The notes under the pieces are model-generated. The model was not told the DNA's origin. It saw nothing but the letters and a program-made list of their open reading frames with translations, and ran no database searches. Below are positions 6,352 through 14,382 of a stretch of DNA of 16,889 nucleotides, piece by piece. Each line of letters begins with the position of its first letter. Positions within the stretch are counted from its first letter, which is position 1. The translations under genes and the position numbers were made by a program. Source of the stretch: Propionibacteriaceae bacterium (lineage in GTDB: Bacteria; Actinomycetota; Actinomycetes; Propionibacteriales; Propionibacteriaceae); contig JAKDIK010000021.1 of NCBI GenBank assembly GCA_030450535.1, positions 1-16,889 of the forward strand, read 5' to 3'.

Positions 6352-8181
6352 ATGAGCGCACCCATCGAGGATTGCGCCTTGTTGTCCGACCTGCACACAG
6401 GGCCGCTGGTCTCCCGGGACGGGAGCATCGACTGGTTGTGCCTGCCCCGCTTCGACTCCCCGGCGGTCTTCACGGCCCTGCTCGGCACCCCCGACGAGGG
6501 CCGCTGGCGGCTGTCGATCGCGGACGCTGAGCCGGAGCACCGCCGCTACGTGGGGCACTCCCTGGTGCTCGAGACGACGTGGCGCGGCGAGTCCGGGGTG
6601 GCGCGCGTCACCGACTTCCTGCCGCCGTCGTCCGACCACGCCGATCTCGTCCGGCACGTCGAGTGCCTCGAGGGCGACGTGGAGGTCGTGCACGACCTGG
6701 TGCTGGGGTTCGACTACGCGCGCCGGACACCGTGGAGCCGCGTCGTCGAGTCCGACGGCGAGCAGATGTGGCGCTTCATCGCCGGCCCGGACGCCCTGGT
6801 CCTGCGCGGCCCGCTGCTCGATCCGGCCGACGAGGAGGTGTGCGCCGACAGCCTGGAGTCCGGCGGTCCGATGCGGCATTTGGGCGGGAGGTTCGCGCTC
6901 AGCGCCGGGGAGAAGTCCTGCTGGACGCTCGCGTGGGCGCGCTCCTACGACCCCATGCCCGAGCCGGTGACGGTGGACGAGGCGCTGGCCGAGGCGATCG
7001 AGTTCTGGGAGGGCTGGATCCGAAAGGCGACTGCCCACGACGACGCCCACCCCTACGCCGAGGCGGTGGCGCGCTCGCTGGTCGTGCTGCGCGGCCTGAC
7101 GCATTCGAGGACCGGCGGCATCGTCGCCGCCCCCACGGCGTCCCTGCCGGAGCACTTCGGCGGCGAACGCAACTGGGACTACCGGTTCACGTGGCTGCGC
7201 GACGCGGCCTTCACCATCGAGGCACTGCTCGACCACGGCGAGACCGACAGCGCCGAGCTGTGGCGCCAGTGGCTCGTGCGGGCCATCGCTGGGGACGCCA
7301 ACGACGTGCGCATCATGTACGGACTCAGCGGCGAGCGCCACCTGCCCGAGCAGGAGCTGGAGCACCTGCCCGGCTATGAGGACTCGCGTCCGGTGCGCAT
7401 CGGCAACGGGGCGGCCGACCAGTACCAGGCCGACGTCGTGGGCGAGGTGATGCTCGCACTCGCCAAACTGCGCCGGGCCGACAAGGAATCCGGGCCGAGC
7501 TGGGCGATGCAGAAGAACCTGATCACCTTCCTGCTCGACAACTTCGACCGCGAGGACCACGGCATCTGGGAGATGCGCGGCGACCTCCATCACTTCACCC
7601 ACGGCCGGGTCATGATGTGGGCGGCGCTGAACTGCGCCATCGAGGCCGTCGAGGAGCACGGACTGCCCGGCGACGTCGAGCTGTGGCGCGAGCGCCGCGC
7701 GGCCCTGCACGACGAGATCTGGGAGCACGGCTTCGACGCCGATCTGAACACGTTCACCCAGACCTACGACAACACCGAGGTGGACGCCTCCCTGCTGCAG
7801 TTGCCGCACGCCGGGTTCGTCGCCTACGACGATCCGGCGATGCTGGGCACCGTGGAGCGCATCGAGCACGATCTGACCTCCGAGAACGGCTTTGTGCACC
7901 GGTACCGCACCGAGGCCGGCCTGGATGGTCTGGAGGGCGAGGAGTACGCCTTCGTGATGTGCACCCTGTGGCTGGTGGAGCAGTACGCCTGCTCGGGACG
8001 CCGTCACGACGCCGAGACGATCATGGGCCGCGTGCTGGAGTGCGCGAACGACCTGGGCCTGCTCGCTGAGGAGTATGACGAGGACAGCGGTCGCCTGGCG
8101 GGCAACTTCCCGCAGGCGTTCAGCCACCTCGCGCTGATCCGGGCGGCCGACGCCCTGGCGGGCGCGGAGAGCGGGAGCTGA
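6352..8181 (+). CDS. GH15 glucoamylase/trehalase-like glycoside hydrolase
   Basis: A 609-residue glycoside hydrolase family 15 protein with no signal peptide, so cytoplasmic. The N-terminal beta-sandwich carries SRDGSIDWLCLPRFDSP (21-37), diagnostic for this bacterial group. The (alpha/alpha)6 catalytic part begins at ERNWDYRFTWLRDA (272-285). Glu407 in HGIWEMRGD is the likely general acid, and Glu531 in GEEYAFVMC aligns with the general base seen as 'EGAF-P-SFWLVE' in relatives. Close actinobacterial homologues include inverting alpha-glucosidases and the phosphate-dependent mycobacterial trehalase, so trehalose or short maltodextrins are both possible. The ATG is supported by the conserved N-terminus (SAPIEDCALLSD); only a weak AAGGG lies close upstream. 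It follows thrC by 76 bases and converges on korB with 15 bases between stops. No trehalose or glycogen genes are nearby. Confidence 0.9.
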   Translation: MSAPIEDCALLSDLHTGPLVSRDGSIDWLCLPRFDSPAVFTALLGTPDEGRWRLSIADAEPEHRRYVGHSLVLETTWRGESGVARVTDFLPPSSDHADLVRHVECLEGDVEVVHDLVLGFDYARRTPWSRVVESDGEQMWRFIAGPDALVLRGPLLDPADEEVCADSLESGGPMRHLGGRFALSAGEKSCWTLAWARSYDPMPEPVTVDEALAEAIEFWEGWIRKATAHDDAHPYAEAVARSLVVLRGLTHSRTGGIVAAPTASLPEHFGGERNWDYRFTWLRDAAFTIEALLDHGETDSAELWRQWLVRAIAGDANDVRIMYGLSGERHLPEQELEHLPGYEDSRPVRIGNGAADQYQADVVGEVMLALAKLRRADKESGPSWAMQKNLITFLLDNFDREDHGIWEMRGDLHHFTHGRVMMWAALNCAIEAVEEHGLPGDVELWRERRAALHDEIWEHGFDADLNTFTQTYDNTEVDASLLQLPHAGFVAYDDPAMLGTVERIEHDLTSENGFVHRYRTEAGLDGLEGEEYAFVMCTLWLVEQYACSGRRHDAETIMGRVLECANDLGLLAEEYDEDSGRLAGNFPQAFSHLALIRAADALAGAESGS

Positions 8182-8196
8182 AGTTCGGATCAGGTC

Positions 8197-9222
8197 TCAG
8201 GCGACAGTCCACGTATCGGCGCCGGTGACCAGCTCCTGCAGGGCGGCCGCCCGGTCATCGGGCATGTGCACCTGGCGGCGGGCCTCGTCATCGAATGTCG
8301 GTCGCTGCACCGAGCGGAACACCCCGATCGGTGAGCGCGACAGGTCCTGGCTCTGCGTGAGCTGCGCGAGCTGGAACGCCACCGACGGATCGTCGGCGCC
8401 TGCGCTGTGCACCACGATGCTGGCCGGATCGACCTCGGAGGCCGTCGCGATCGCCAGCGTCCCGTCCGGACGCCGCACGACCGCCTCCTCGCCGCCCGCG
8501 AACACGACCGGCTCGCCGTCGACCAGCGGGATCAGCGCCGGCGAATCCGGCTCCTTGAGCCCCGCGAACGCGTCGTCGTTGAAGATCGGGCAGTTCTGGT
8601 AGATCTCCACGAGCGAGGCGCCGCGGTGGTTGATGGCCTGGGTGAGCACGTCGGTCAGGTGCTTGCGGTCCGAGTCGATGGTCCGCGCCACGAACGTCGC
8701 CCCGGCGCCCAGCGCCAGCGCGATCGGGTTGAACGGGTTGTCGACCGAGCCGGCGGGGCTCGACTTGGTGACCTTGCCCGTCTCCGAGGTCGGGGAGAAC
8801 TGGCCCTTCGTCAGCCCGTAGATGCGGTTGTTGAACAGCATGATCGTGATGTTGATGTTGCGCCGCAGCGCGTGGATGAGGTGGTTGCCGCCGATGCTCA
8901 ACGCGTCGCCGTCGCCCGTCACGACCCACACGGCCAGGTCGTCGCGCGCCAGCGCCACCCCGGACGCGATCGCCGGGGCCCGGCCGTGGATGGAGTGCAT
9001 GCCGTAGGAGTCCACGTAGTACGGGAACCGCGACGAGCAGCCGATGCCCGAGATGATCACCGTGTTCTCGCGGCGGATGCCGAGCTGCGGCATGAGCGAC
9101 TGGAACGCCGCCAGCACGGCGTAGTCGCCGCAGCCGGGGCACCAGCGCACCTCCTGGTCGGAGACGAACTCCTTGCGGTTGAGCGGGGTCAGGGCCAACG
9201 GCACCTGCGCGAGTCCGGTCAC
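8197..9222 (-). CDS. korB: 2-oxoglutarate:ferredoxin oxidoreductase, beta subunit
   Basis: A 341-residue TPP- and [4Fe-4S]-binding subunit of KorAB, which oxidatively decarboxylates a 2-oxoacid with CoA and passes two electrons to ferredoxin. WCPGCGDY with Cys28 and Cys31, IGCSSR with Cys62 and NCPIFND with Cys211 give the four expected cluster ligands. The TPP-Mg motif is GDGDALSIGGNH (103-114) followed by LFNNRIYGLTKGQ, matching the KorB class. The GTG start overlaps the korA stop as GTGA (9222-9219). GGGAGG (complement of 9229-9234) precedes it by 6 bases, so the two are coupled. 2-oxoglutarate is favoured because the pair resembles the mycobacterial and streptomycete enzyme, but pyruvate or branched-chain oxoacids cannot be excluded from sequence. 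The C-terminal 100 residues carry few recognisable motifs. Confidence 0.93.
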   Translation of the reverse strand: MTGLAQVPLALTPLNRKEFVSDQEVRWCPGCGDYAVLAAFQSLMPQLGIRRENTVIISGIGCSSRFPYYVDSYGMHSIHGRAPAIASGVALARDDLAVWVVTGDGDALSIGGNHLIHALRRNINITIMLFNNRIYGLTKGQFSPTSETGKVTKSSPAGSVDNPFNPIALALGAGATFVARTIDSDRKHLTDVLTQAINHRGASLVEIYQNCPIFNDDAFAGLKEPDSPALIPLVDGEPVVFAGGEEAVVRRPDGTLAIATASEVDPASIVVHSAGADDPSVAFQLAQLTQSQDLSRSPIGVFRSVQRPTFDDEARRQVHMPDDRAAALQELVTGADTWTVA

Positions 9223-11078
9223 TTCGATCCTCCCAGGGAGTCGATCACGTCGATGAGGTGGGGGCCCAGCTCGGCCGGGCTGATCGGCAGCCCGCGCACG
9301 ACGCTGAAGCTGCGCACATCCACGAGGTACTTCGCGCGCAGCACCGACGTGAGCTGGCCGAGGTTCATCTCGGGCACGATGACGCGCCGGTAGCGGCGCA
9401 GCACCTCGCCGGTGTTGGCGGGCAGCGGGTTGAGGTGGCGCAGGTGGGCGGTCGCGACGGCGCGTCCGGCGTTGCGGACGCGGGCGGCGGAGGCGCCGAT
9501 GGGTCCCCAGGTGGAGCCCCAGCCGAGCACGAGGACGTCCGCCGCGCCGCTCGGATCCTCGACGGTCAGGTCACCGATGTCGCGGACGATGCCGTCCACC
9601 TTGGCCTGCCGCAGGGCGACCATCTTCTCGTGGTTGTCCGGGTCGTAGCTGACGTTGCCCGTCCCGTCGCCCTTCTCGATGCCGCCGATGCGGTGCTCGA
9701 GCCCGGGCGTCCCGGGGACGGCCAGCGGACGCGCCAGCCGCGCGTCGCGCGCGTACGGCAGAAACGTGCCGTCGGGGCCGTTGGGTTCGGTGGCGAAATC
9801 CACGTCGATCGGCTCGATCGTGGCCAGTTCGGGGATCAGCCACGGCTCCGCCCCGTTGGCCAGATAGCCGTCGCTCAGCAGGATCACCGGCGTCCGGTAG
9901 CGCACCGCGATCCGGATCGCCTCGATCGCCGTGGCGAAGCAGTCGGCGGGGGACTGCGCGGCGATCACGGGCAGCGGGGCCTCGCCGTGACGTCCGTACA
10001 GCGACTGGAGGAGGTCGGCCTGCTCGGTCTTGGTCGGCATGCCCGTGGCGGGCCCGGCGCGCTGGATGTCGCAGATCACCAGAGGCTGCTCCAGCATGAC
10101 GGCCAGCGAGATCGTCTCGCTCTTCAGCGCCATGCCCGGGCCCGACGTCGTCGTCACGCCCAGCGCGCCCGCATAGGACGCCCCCAGCGCGGCGCCGACC
10201 GCCGCGATCTCGTCCTCGGCCTGGAACGTCGTGACGCCCTGGTTCTTCGCCTTGCTCAGCTCGTGGAGCACGTCGGACGCCGGCGTGATCGGGTAGGCGC
10301 CCAGGAACAGCGGAAGCCCGGCCTTGACGGCGCCCGCCATGAGCCCGAGCGCCAGCGCCCGGTTCCCGGTGATCTGCCGGTAGGTGCCGGCCGGCACGGG
10401 CGCAGCAGGAATCTCGTACCGGACGGCGAACGTCTCGGTCGTCTCCCCGAACGCGTGCCCGGCGAGGAAGGCCGCCTTGTTGGAGTCCCGAATCGCAGGA
10501 CGTGCAGCGAACCGTCGGTCGAGAAACTCCAGCGTGTGTTCCACCGGGCGGCTGTAGAGCCAGGTGAGCAGTCCGAGGGCGTACATGTTCTTGGCGCGGC
10601 TCGCCTCCTTGCGGCCCAGCCCGAACGGCTCGACCGCGGCGACCGTCATGCCCGTCAGATCGAGCGCGTGCAGGTGATAGGCCGCCAGCGATCCGTCCTC
10701 CAGCGGATTCGACTGGTAGCCGACCTTCGCGAGGTTGCGCTTGGTGAACTCGTGGGTGTCGGCCAGCAGGACGCCGCCGCGCTTCAGGTCACCGACATTG
10801 GCGCGCAACGCCGCCGGGTTCATCGCCACGAGCACGTCGGGCTTGTCGCCGGGAGTCTTGATGTCGGCACCGGCGAAGTGGAGCTGGAAGCTCGACACGC
10901 CCGCGATGGTGCCCTGCGGCGCGCGGATCTCGGCCGGAAAGTTCGGCAGGGTCGCGAAGTCGTTGCCGATCGTGGCGGTGTCGGAGGTGAAGCGGTCGCC
11001 GGTGAGCTGCATGCCGTCGCCGGAGTCTCCCGCGAAGCGGATGACCACCCGATCGAGGGTCTGGACTGATGTGGGCAC
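9219..11078 (-). CDS. korA: 2-oxoglutarate:ferredoxin oxidoreductase, fused gamma-alpha subunit
   Basis: A 619-residue subunit fusing the gamma domain (about 1-190, opening with RFAGDSGDGMQLTGDRF at 14-30) to the alpha, TPP-pyrimidine domain (about 225-619). The alpha part holds YPITPASDVLHELSK (from Tyr262), FQAEDEIAAVGAALGASYAG and TTSGPGMALKSE, all typical of KorA. With KorB it makes succinyl-CoA and reduced ferredoxin from 2-oxoglutarate, bypassing the NAD-dependent dehydrogenase. No ferredoxin domain is fused. The frame is open back to a TTG at 11099, but I place the start at GTG 11078. AAGGAA (complement of 11089-11094) lies 10 bases before it, the family's homology begins just after it, and the TTG has no binding site. 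It lies 98 bases downstream of the cys operon with its own candidate promoter. Confidence 0.93.
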   Translation of the reverse strand: MPTSVQTLDRVVIRFAGDSGDGMQLTGDRFTSDTATIGNDFATLPNFPAEIRAPQGTIAGVSSFQLHFAGADIKTPGDKPDVLVAMNPAALRANVGDLKRGGVLLADTHEFTKRNLAKVGYQSNPLEDGSLAAYHLHALDLTGMTVAAVEPFGLGRKEASRAKNMYALGLLTWLYSRPVEHTLEFLDRRFAARPAIRDSNKAAFLAGHAFGETTETFAVRYEIPAAPVPAGTYRQITGNRALALGLMAGAVKAGLPLFLGAYPITPASDVLHELSKAKNQGVTTFQAEDEIAAVGAALGASYAGALGVTTTSGPGMALKSETISLAVMLEQPLVICDIQRAGPATGMPTKTEQADLLQSLYGRHGEAPLPVIAAQSPADCFATAIEAIRIAVRYRTPVILLSDGYLANGAEPWLIPELATIEPIDVDFATEPNGPDGTFLPYARDARLARPLAVPGTPGLEHRIGGIEKGDGTGNVSYDPDNHEKMVALRQAKVDGIVRDIGDLTVEDPSGAADVLVLGWGSTWGPIGASAARVRNAGRAVATAHLRHLNPLPANTGEVLRRYRRVIVPEMNLGQLTSVLRAKYLVDVRSFSVVRGLPISPAELGPHLIDVIDSLGGSK

Positions 11079-11088
11079 GAGTGAGAAG

Positions 11089-11094
11089 TTCCTT
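11089..11094 (-). promoter_or_regulatory. korA: Ribosome binding site fixing the korA start
   Basis: AAGGAA on the minus strand lies 10 bases upstream of GTG 11078. It sits inside the frame extending to TTG 11099, so using the TTG would place the ribosome binding site within the coding region. This favours the shorter 619-residue protein. Confidence 0.6.
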
Positions 11095-11135
11095 ATCAAT
11101 GCGCGGTTCGACGGTCTGAACGCACTCGACGGGCC

Positions 11136-11141
11136 AGTCTA
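11136..11141 (-). promoter_or_regulatory. Candidate -10 element for korAB
   Basis: TAGACT on the minus strand fits TANNNT and lies in the 98-base gap between the end of the cysZ-like gene and korA. The predicted transcript would start near 11129 with a leader of about 50 bases. A short inverted repeat GTTC-N8-GAAC (11106-11121) falls just downstream of that start and could be an operator or a small hairpin. No good -35 element is seen. Confidence 0.35.
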
Positions 11142-11176
11142 CCTCGTGGCCTTCGTCGCGCGAGGTGGATGAGAGC

Positions 11177-12088
11177 TCAGATGGACCACTCCGCCTCGGC
11201 GGCCTCGACGGCTCGCTTCTCCTCGCGCCGCACCCGCGCCTCCCGAAGCGCCATCGCGATGACCAGCCCGAACCACACCACCACGAACGCCGCGAAGCCG
11301 AGGGTGAGGCTCTCGCCGCTGACGCCCCCGGCCTGGAGCAGGGTGCGCAGATTGGTCATGATGATGAGGCCACCGACGGCGATGCCCATGATGCGCGCCG
11401 GGATGCGCGACACGAGCCACGCCGCGATCGGCGCCGCGATGACGCCGCCGATGAGCAGTGCGAGCACGAGCTCCCACTGGATGCCCATCACGCCGAGGTT
11501 GACGAGGAACGCGATGGACGCCGCAGCGGAAACCAGGAACTCCGAGGTGTCCACCGAGCCGATCACCGTTCGCGGCGCCGTCTTCCCGGCCGACAGCAGG
11601 GTCGTCGTCGAGATGGGACCCCACCCGCCGCCACCCGAGGCGTCCACGAAGCCGCCGACCAGGCCGAGCGGCACGAGGAAGCGCTTGCGGTGCGGGGAGC
11701 GCCGGGCGTGGGCGACCCGCGGCGGCCGGAAGATGTAGCGGAGCATGATGTACATGCCCAGGCCCCCGAGGATCATCGCCATCAGCGGGCGCGCCGCCTC
11801 GGTGGAGAGTTGAGCCAACACCGTGGCGCCGAGGATCGCGCCGACCGCGCCCGGCACGCCGATGCGTCCCACGAGCCGCCAGTCGACGTTGCCGAGCCGC
11901 CAGTGCGAGACGCCCGACGCCACGTTCGTCCCGACCTCCGCGAGGTGCACGGTCGCGCTGGCCATGACGGGTGTCAGCCCGGCGACCAGCAGGAACGAGC
12001 TGGACGTCGCCCCGTACCCCATGCCCAGGGCGCCGTCGACGAGTTGCGCCGCGAACCCCACCAGCGCGATGAGGACAATCTGTCGCAT
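11177..12088 (-). CDS. TauE/SafE-family permease, probable sulfate/sulfite transporter (CysZ-like)
   Basis: A 303-residue membrane protein of the TauE/SafE (DUF81) family with about eight hydrophobic segments. The two family half-repeats are marked by VDGALGMGYGATSS (17-30) and GGFVDASGGGGWGP (145-158). A basic loop RPPRVAHARRSPHRKR (121-136) lies between the halves and is probably cytoplasmic. The C-terminal tail is charged (REARVRREEKR). The ATG is 3 bases beyond the cysN stop, so translation is coupled to the sulfate assimilation operon and the cargo is very likely sulfate in or sulfite out. Corynebacterium glutamicum has a protein of this family at the same place, named CysZ and proposed as a sulfate permease; it is unrelated to E. 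coli CysZ. No ABC sulfate transporter is seen in the window. The direction of transport cannot be told from sequence. Confidence 0.9.
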   Translation of the reverse strand: MRQIVLIALVGFAAQLVDGALGMGYGATSSSFLLVAGLTPVMASATVHLAEVGTNVASGVSHWRLGNVDWRLVGRIGVPGAVGAILGATVLAQLSTEAARPLMAMILGGLGMYIMLRYIFRPPRVAHARRSPHRKRFLVPLGLVGGFVDASGGGGWGPISTTTLLSAGKTAPRTVIGSVDTSEFLVSAAASIAFLVNLGVMGIQWELVLALLIGGVIAAPIAAWLVSRIPARIMGIAVGGLIIMTNLRTLLQAGGVSGESLTLGFAAFVVVWFGLVIAMALREARVRREEKRAVEAAEAEWSI

Positions 12089-12091
12089 GCC

Positions 12092-13480
12092 TCAGATCAC
12101 CCAGTTCAGTGTCTGATCCGGCTCGATCGTCGCCTGGTCGCTGAACGACGCCTCGCCCCGCACCATGCCCGCCGCGAGGGTGCCGCCCGACTGCGGATCG
12201 ATGAGCAGGAACGAGCCCGTGCGCCGGGAGCGGGTGTAGTCGTCCGCGGCCACCGGGGACGCCAGCCGCAGCTTGATGCGTCCGATGTCGTTGAGTTCCA
12301 AGGAGTCGGTGGCCTGCGGCGCGAGGGTGTCGAGGTCGAGGCGTCCGTGGAGATCGCGGACGATGCCCTGCACCGTGCGCGTCCCGTGCTTGACGAGCAC
12401 CTTCTGCCCCACCCGCAGCGGCCGCTCGGCCAGCCAGGCGACCATGCCGTCGAGATCCTGGCTCGGTTCCGGCGCGTCGGACGCCGCCGCGATCAGGTCG
12501 CCGCGCGTGATGTCGATCTCGTCGGCCAGGCGCAGCGTCACCGACTGCGGGGCGAACGCCTCGGCGAGCGGGCCGTCGTAGGTGTCAATGCCGGCGACGG
12601 TGGTGCGGCGACCCTGCGGCAGCACGACCACCTCGTCCCCGACCCGGACGACCCCGGTCGCGATCTGGCCCGCGTGGCCGCGGTAGTCGCGGAACTCCGG
12701 TGCGGCGTCCTGGGGGCGCAGCGTGAGTTGCACGGGCAGCCGGAAGGGCAGCGCGGTGATCTCGGACGCCGCGGGCGCGGCCTCCAGCAGCTCCAGCAGC
12801 GATGGGCCGTCGTACCAACCCAGCCGCTCGGAGCGATCGACGATGTTGTCGCCGATGAGCGCGGACGTGGGCAGGGTGACGAGCTGGGGCACGCCGAGCT
12901 CGTCGGCGACCCGGTGGACGTCCGCCGCGATCGCCTCGTAGGCCGCCTGGTCGTAGCCGACGAGGTCGATCTTGTTGATGGCGACGATGATCGTCGGCAC
13001 CCGCAGGAGCTGCCCGACGGCAAGGTGGCGGCGGGTCTGCTCGAGGACTCCCTTGCGGGCGTCGACGAGCAGCACCAGCACGTCGGCGGTCGAGCTGCCC
13101 GTCACCGTGTTGCGGGTGTACTGCACGTGGCCGGGGCAGTCGGCCAGGATGAACGTGCGCCGTCCGGTCGCGAAGTAGCGGTACGCGACGTCGATCGTGA
13201 TGCCCTGTTCCCGCTCGGCGCGCAGGCCGTCGGTGAGCAGCGCCAGGTCGACGTGGCCGAGGCCCTTGGCCTTGCTGACCCGCTCGACGGCGTCCAGTTG
13301 GTCGGCCAGCACCGCCTTGGAGTCGTACAGCAGACGGCCCACCAGGGTGGACTTGCCGTCGTCGACACTGCCGGCCGTGGCCAGGCGCAAGAGTGTGCCC
13401 GCGGCGGTTCCAGCACCCGTGACGGCGGACGTCGCCACCTGCGCGCTCTCGGCCAGGACCTCGCTCGTTGAGACAGCCAT
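12092..13480 (-). CDS. cysN: Sulfate adenylyltransferase subunit 1 (GTPase subunit)
   Basis: A 462-residue EF-Tu-like GTPase that drives the CysD reaction, ATP plus sulfate to APS plus pyrophosphate, by GTP hydrolysis. The G motifs are complete: GSVDDGKST (37-45), EQGITIDVAYRYF (91-103), DCPGH (114-118), NKID (169-172) and TSALIGDN (G5 region). Two beta-barrel domains follow. The first ~30 residues are a Ser/Ala/Thr-rich extension. The protein ends after the barrels, so no APS kinase (CysC) is fused, unlike mycobacterial CysNC. The ATG shares one base with the cysD stop (TGATG, 13482-13478) and AGGAGG (complement of 13491-13496) precedes it by 10 bases. An open frame extends farther upstream across cysD but is not used. 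Confidence 0.97.
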   Translation of the reverse strand: MAVSTSEVLAESAQVATSAVTGAGTAAGTLLRLATAGSVDDGKSTLVGRLLYDSKAVLADQLDAVERVSKAKGLGHVDLALLTDGLRAEREQGITIDVAYRYFATGRRTFILADCPGHVQYTRNTVTGSSTADVLVLLVDARKGVLEQTRRHLAVGQLLRVPTIIVAINKIDLVGYDQAAYEAIAADVHRVADELGVPQLVTLPTSALIGDNIVDRSERLGWYDGPSLLELLEAAPAASEITALPFRLPVQLTLRPQDAAPEFRDYRGHAGQIATGVVRVGDEVVVLPQGRRTTVAGIDTYDGPLAEAFAPQSVTLRLADEIDITRGDLIAAASDAPEPSQDLDGMVAWLAERPLRVGQKVLVKHGTRTVQGIVRDLHGRLDLDTLAPQATDSLELNDIGRIKLRLASPVAADDYTRSRRTGSFLLIDPQSGGTLAAGMVRGEASFSDQATIEPDQTLNWVI

Positions 13481-14382
13481 CAGAAGTACCCCTCCTTCTT
13501 GCGGTCCTCCATGGCCGCCTCGGTGAGCCGGTCGTCCGCCCGGGTGGCGCCACGCTCCGTGATGCGCGTGACGGCGACCTCGGCGATCACGTCGGCGATG
13601 GTGACGGCGTCGGATTCGACGGCGCCGGTGCAGCTCATGTCGCCCACGGTCCGGTAGCGGACGCGCCTCGTCACCACCTTCTCGGTCTCCCGCGGCTGCG
13701 TCACCGCCCCGACGGCCAGCCACATGCCGTCGCGGGCGAACACCTCGCGGTCGTGGGCGTAGTACAGGTCGGGCAGCTCGATGGCCTCGGCCTCGATGTA
13801 GCGCCAGACGTCCAACTCGGTCCAGTTCGAGAGCGGGAAGACGCGCACGTGCTCGCCGGGGCGGTGCCGCGGGTTGTAGAGCGTCCACAGTTCCGGGCGC
13901 TGATTGCGGGGATCCCACTGGCCGAACTCATCGCGCAGGCTGACGACGCGCTCCTTGGCGCGCGCCTTCTCCTCGTCGCGGCGTCCCCCGCCGAAGACCG
14001 CGTCGAAACGGTGCTCGGCGATGGCGTCCAGCAGCGGCTGGGTCTGCAGCGGGTTGCGCGTGCCGTCAGCACGCTCGGTGAGCCGACCGTCGTCGATGTA
14101 GTCCTGCACCGACGCCACCACGAGCCGCAGCCCGAGGCGTTCGACGGTGGCGTCGCGGTAGGCGATCACCTCGTCGAAGTTGTGCCCGGTGTCGACGTGC
14201 ATGACGGGGAACGGGACGGGCGAGGGCCAGAACGCCTTGACGGCGAGGTGCAGCATCACGACGGAGTCCTTGCCGCCGCTGAACAGCAGCACGGGCCGCT
14301 CCAGCTCGCTGACGGCCTCCCGGATGATGTGGATCGCCTCGGCCTCCAGTTCGCGCAGGTGCCCCAGGGTGCGGGTCGTCAT
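13480..14382 (-). CDS. cysD: Sulfate adenylyltransferase subunit 2
   Basis: A 300-residue ATP-sulfurylase catalytic subunit of the ATP pyrophosphatase superfamily; with CysN it makes APS. The PP-loop SGGKDS sits at 35-40, and VDTGHNFDEVIAYRD and GGGRRDEEKARAKERV are conserved CysD stretches. The C-terminus MEDRKKEGYF is a family hallmark, so the gene is complete. The ATG overlaps the cysH stop as ATGA (14382-14379). GGAGG lies about 4 bases before it. It reads directly into cysN, giving a fixed translational link between the two subunits of one heteromer. The same frame stays open through most of cysH but that part is noise. Confidence 0.97.
   Translation of the reverse strand: MTTRTLGHLRELEAEAIHIIREAVSELERPVLLFSGGKDSVVMLHLAVKAFWPSPVPFPVMHVDTGHNFDEVIAYRDATVERLGLRLVVASVQDYIDDGRLTERADGTRNPLQTQPLLDAIAEHRFDAVFGGGRRDEEKARAKERVVSLRDEFGQWDPRNQRPELWTLYNPRHRPGEHVRVFPLSNWTELDVWRYIEAEAIELPDLYYAHDREVFARDGMWLAVGAVTQPRETEKVVTRRVRYRTVGDMSCTGAVESDAVTIADVIAEVAVTRITERGATRADDRLTEAAMEDRKKEGYF

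Noticed and set aside
6289..8127. 612-codon minus-strand frame opposite the GH15 gene
   Set aside because: No recognisable domains and biased composition, while the plus strand encodes a complete GH15 enzyme. The same applies to 4746-6287 opposite thrC and 9258-11069 opposite korA.
11079..11099. TTG start at 11099 for korA
   Set aside because: No ribosome binding site precedes it and the AAGGAA site for GTG 11078 would lie inside the coding region; family homology begins after the GTG.
11165..13471. Long open frame of 768 codons on the plus strand opposite the permease and cysN genes
   Set aside because: Arg/His/Asp-rich low-complexity product with no family motifs; an antisense shadow caused by GC-biased third positions of strongly supported minus-strand genes.
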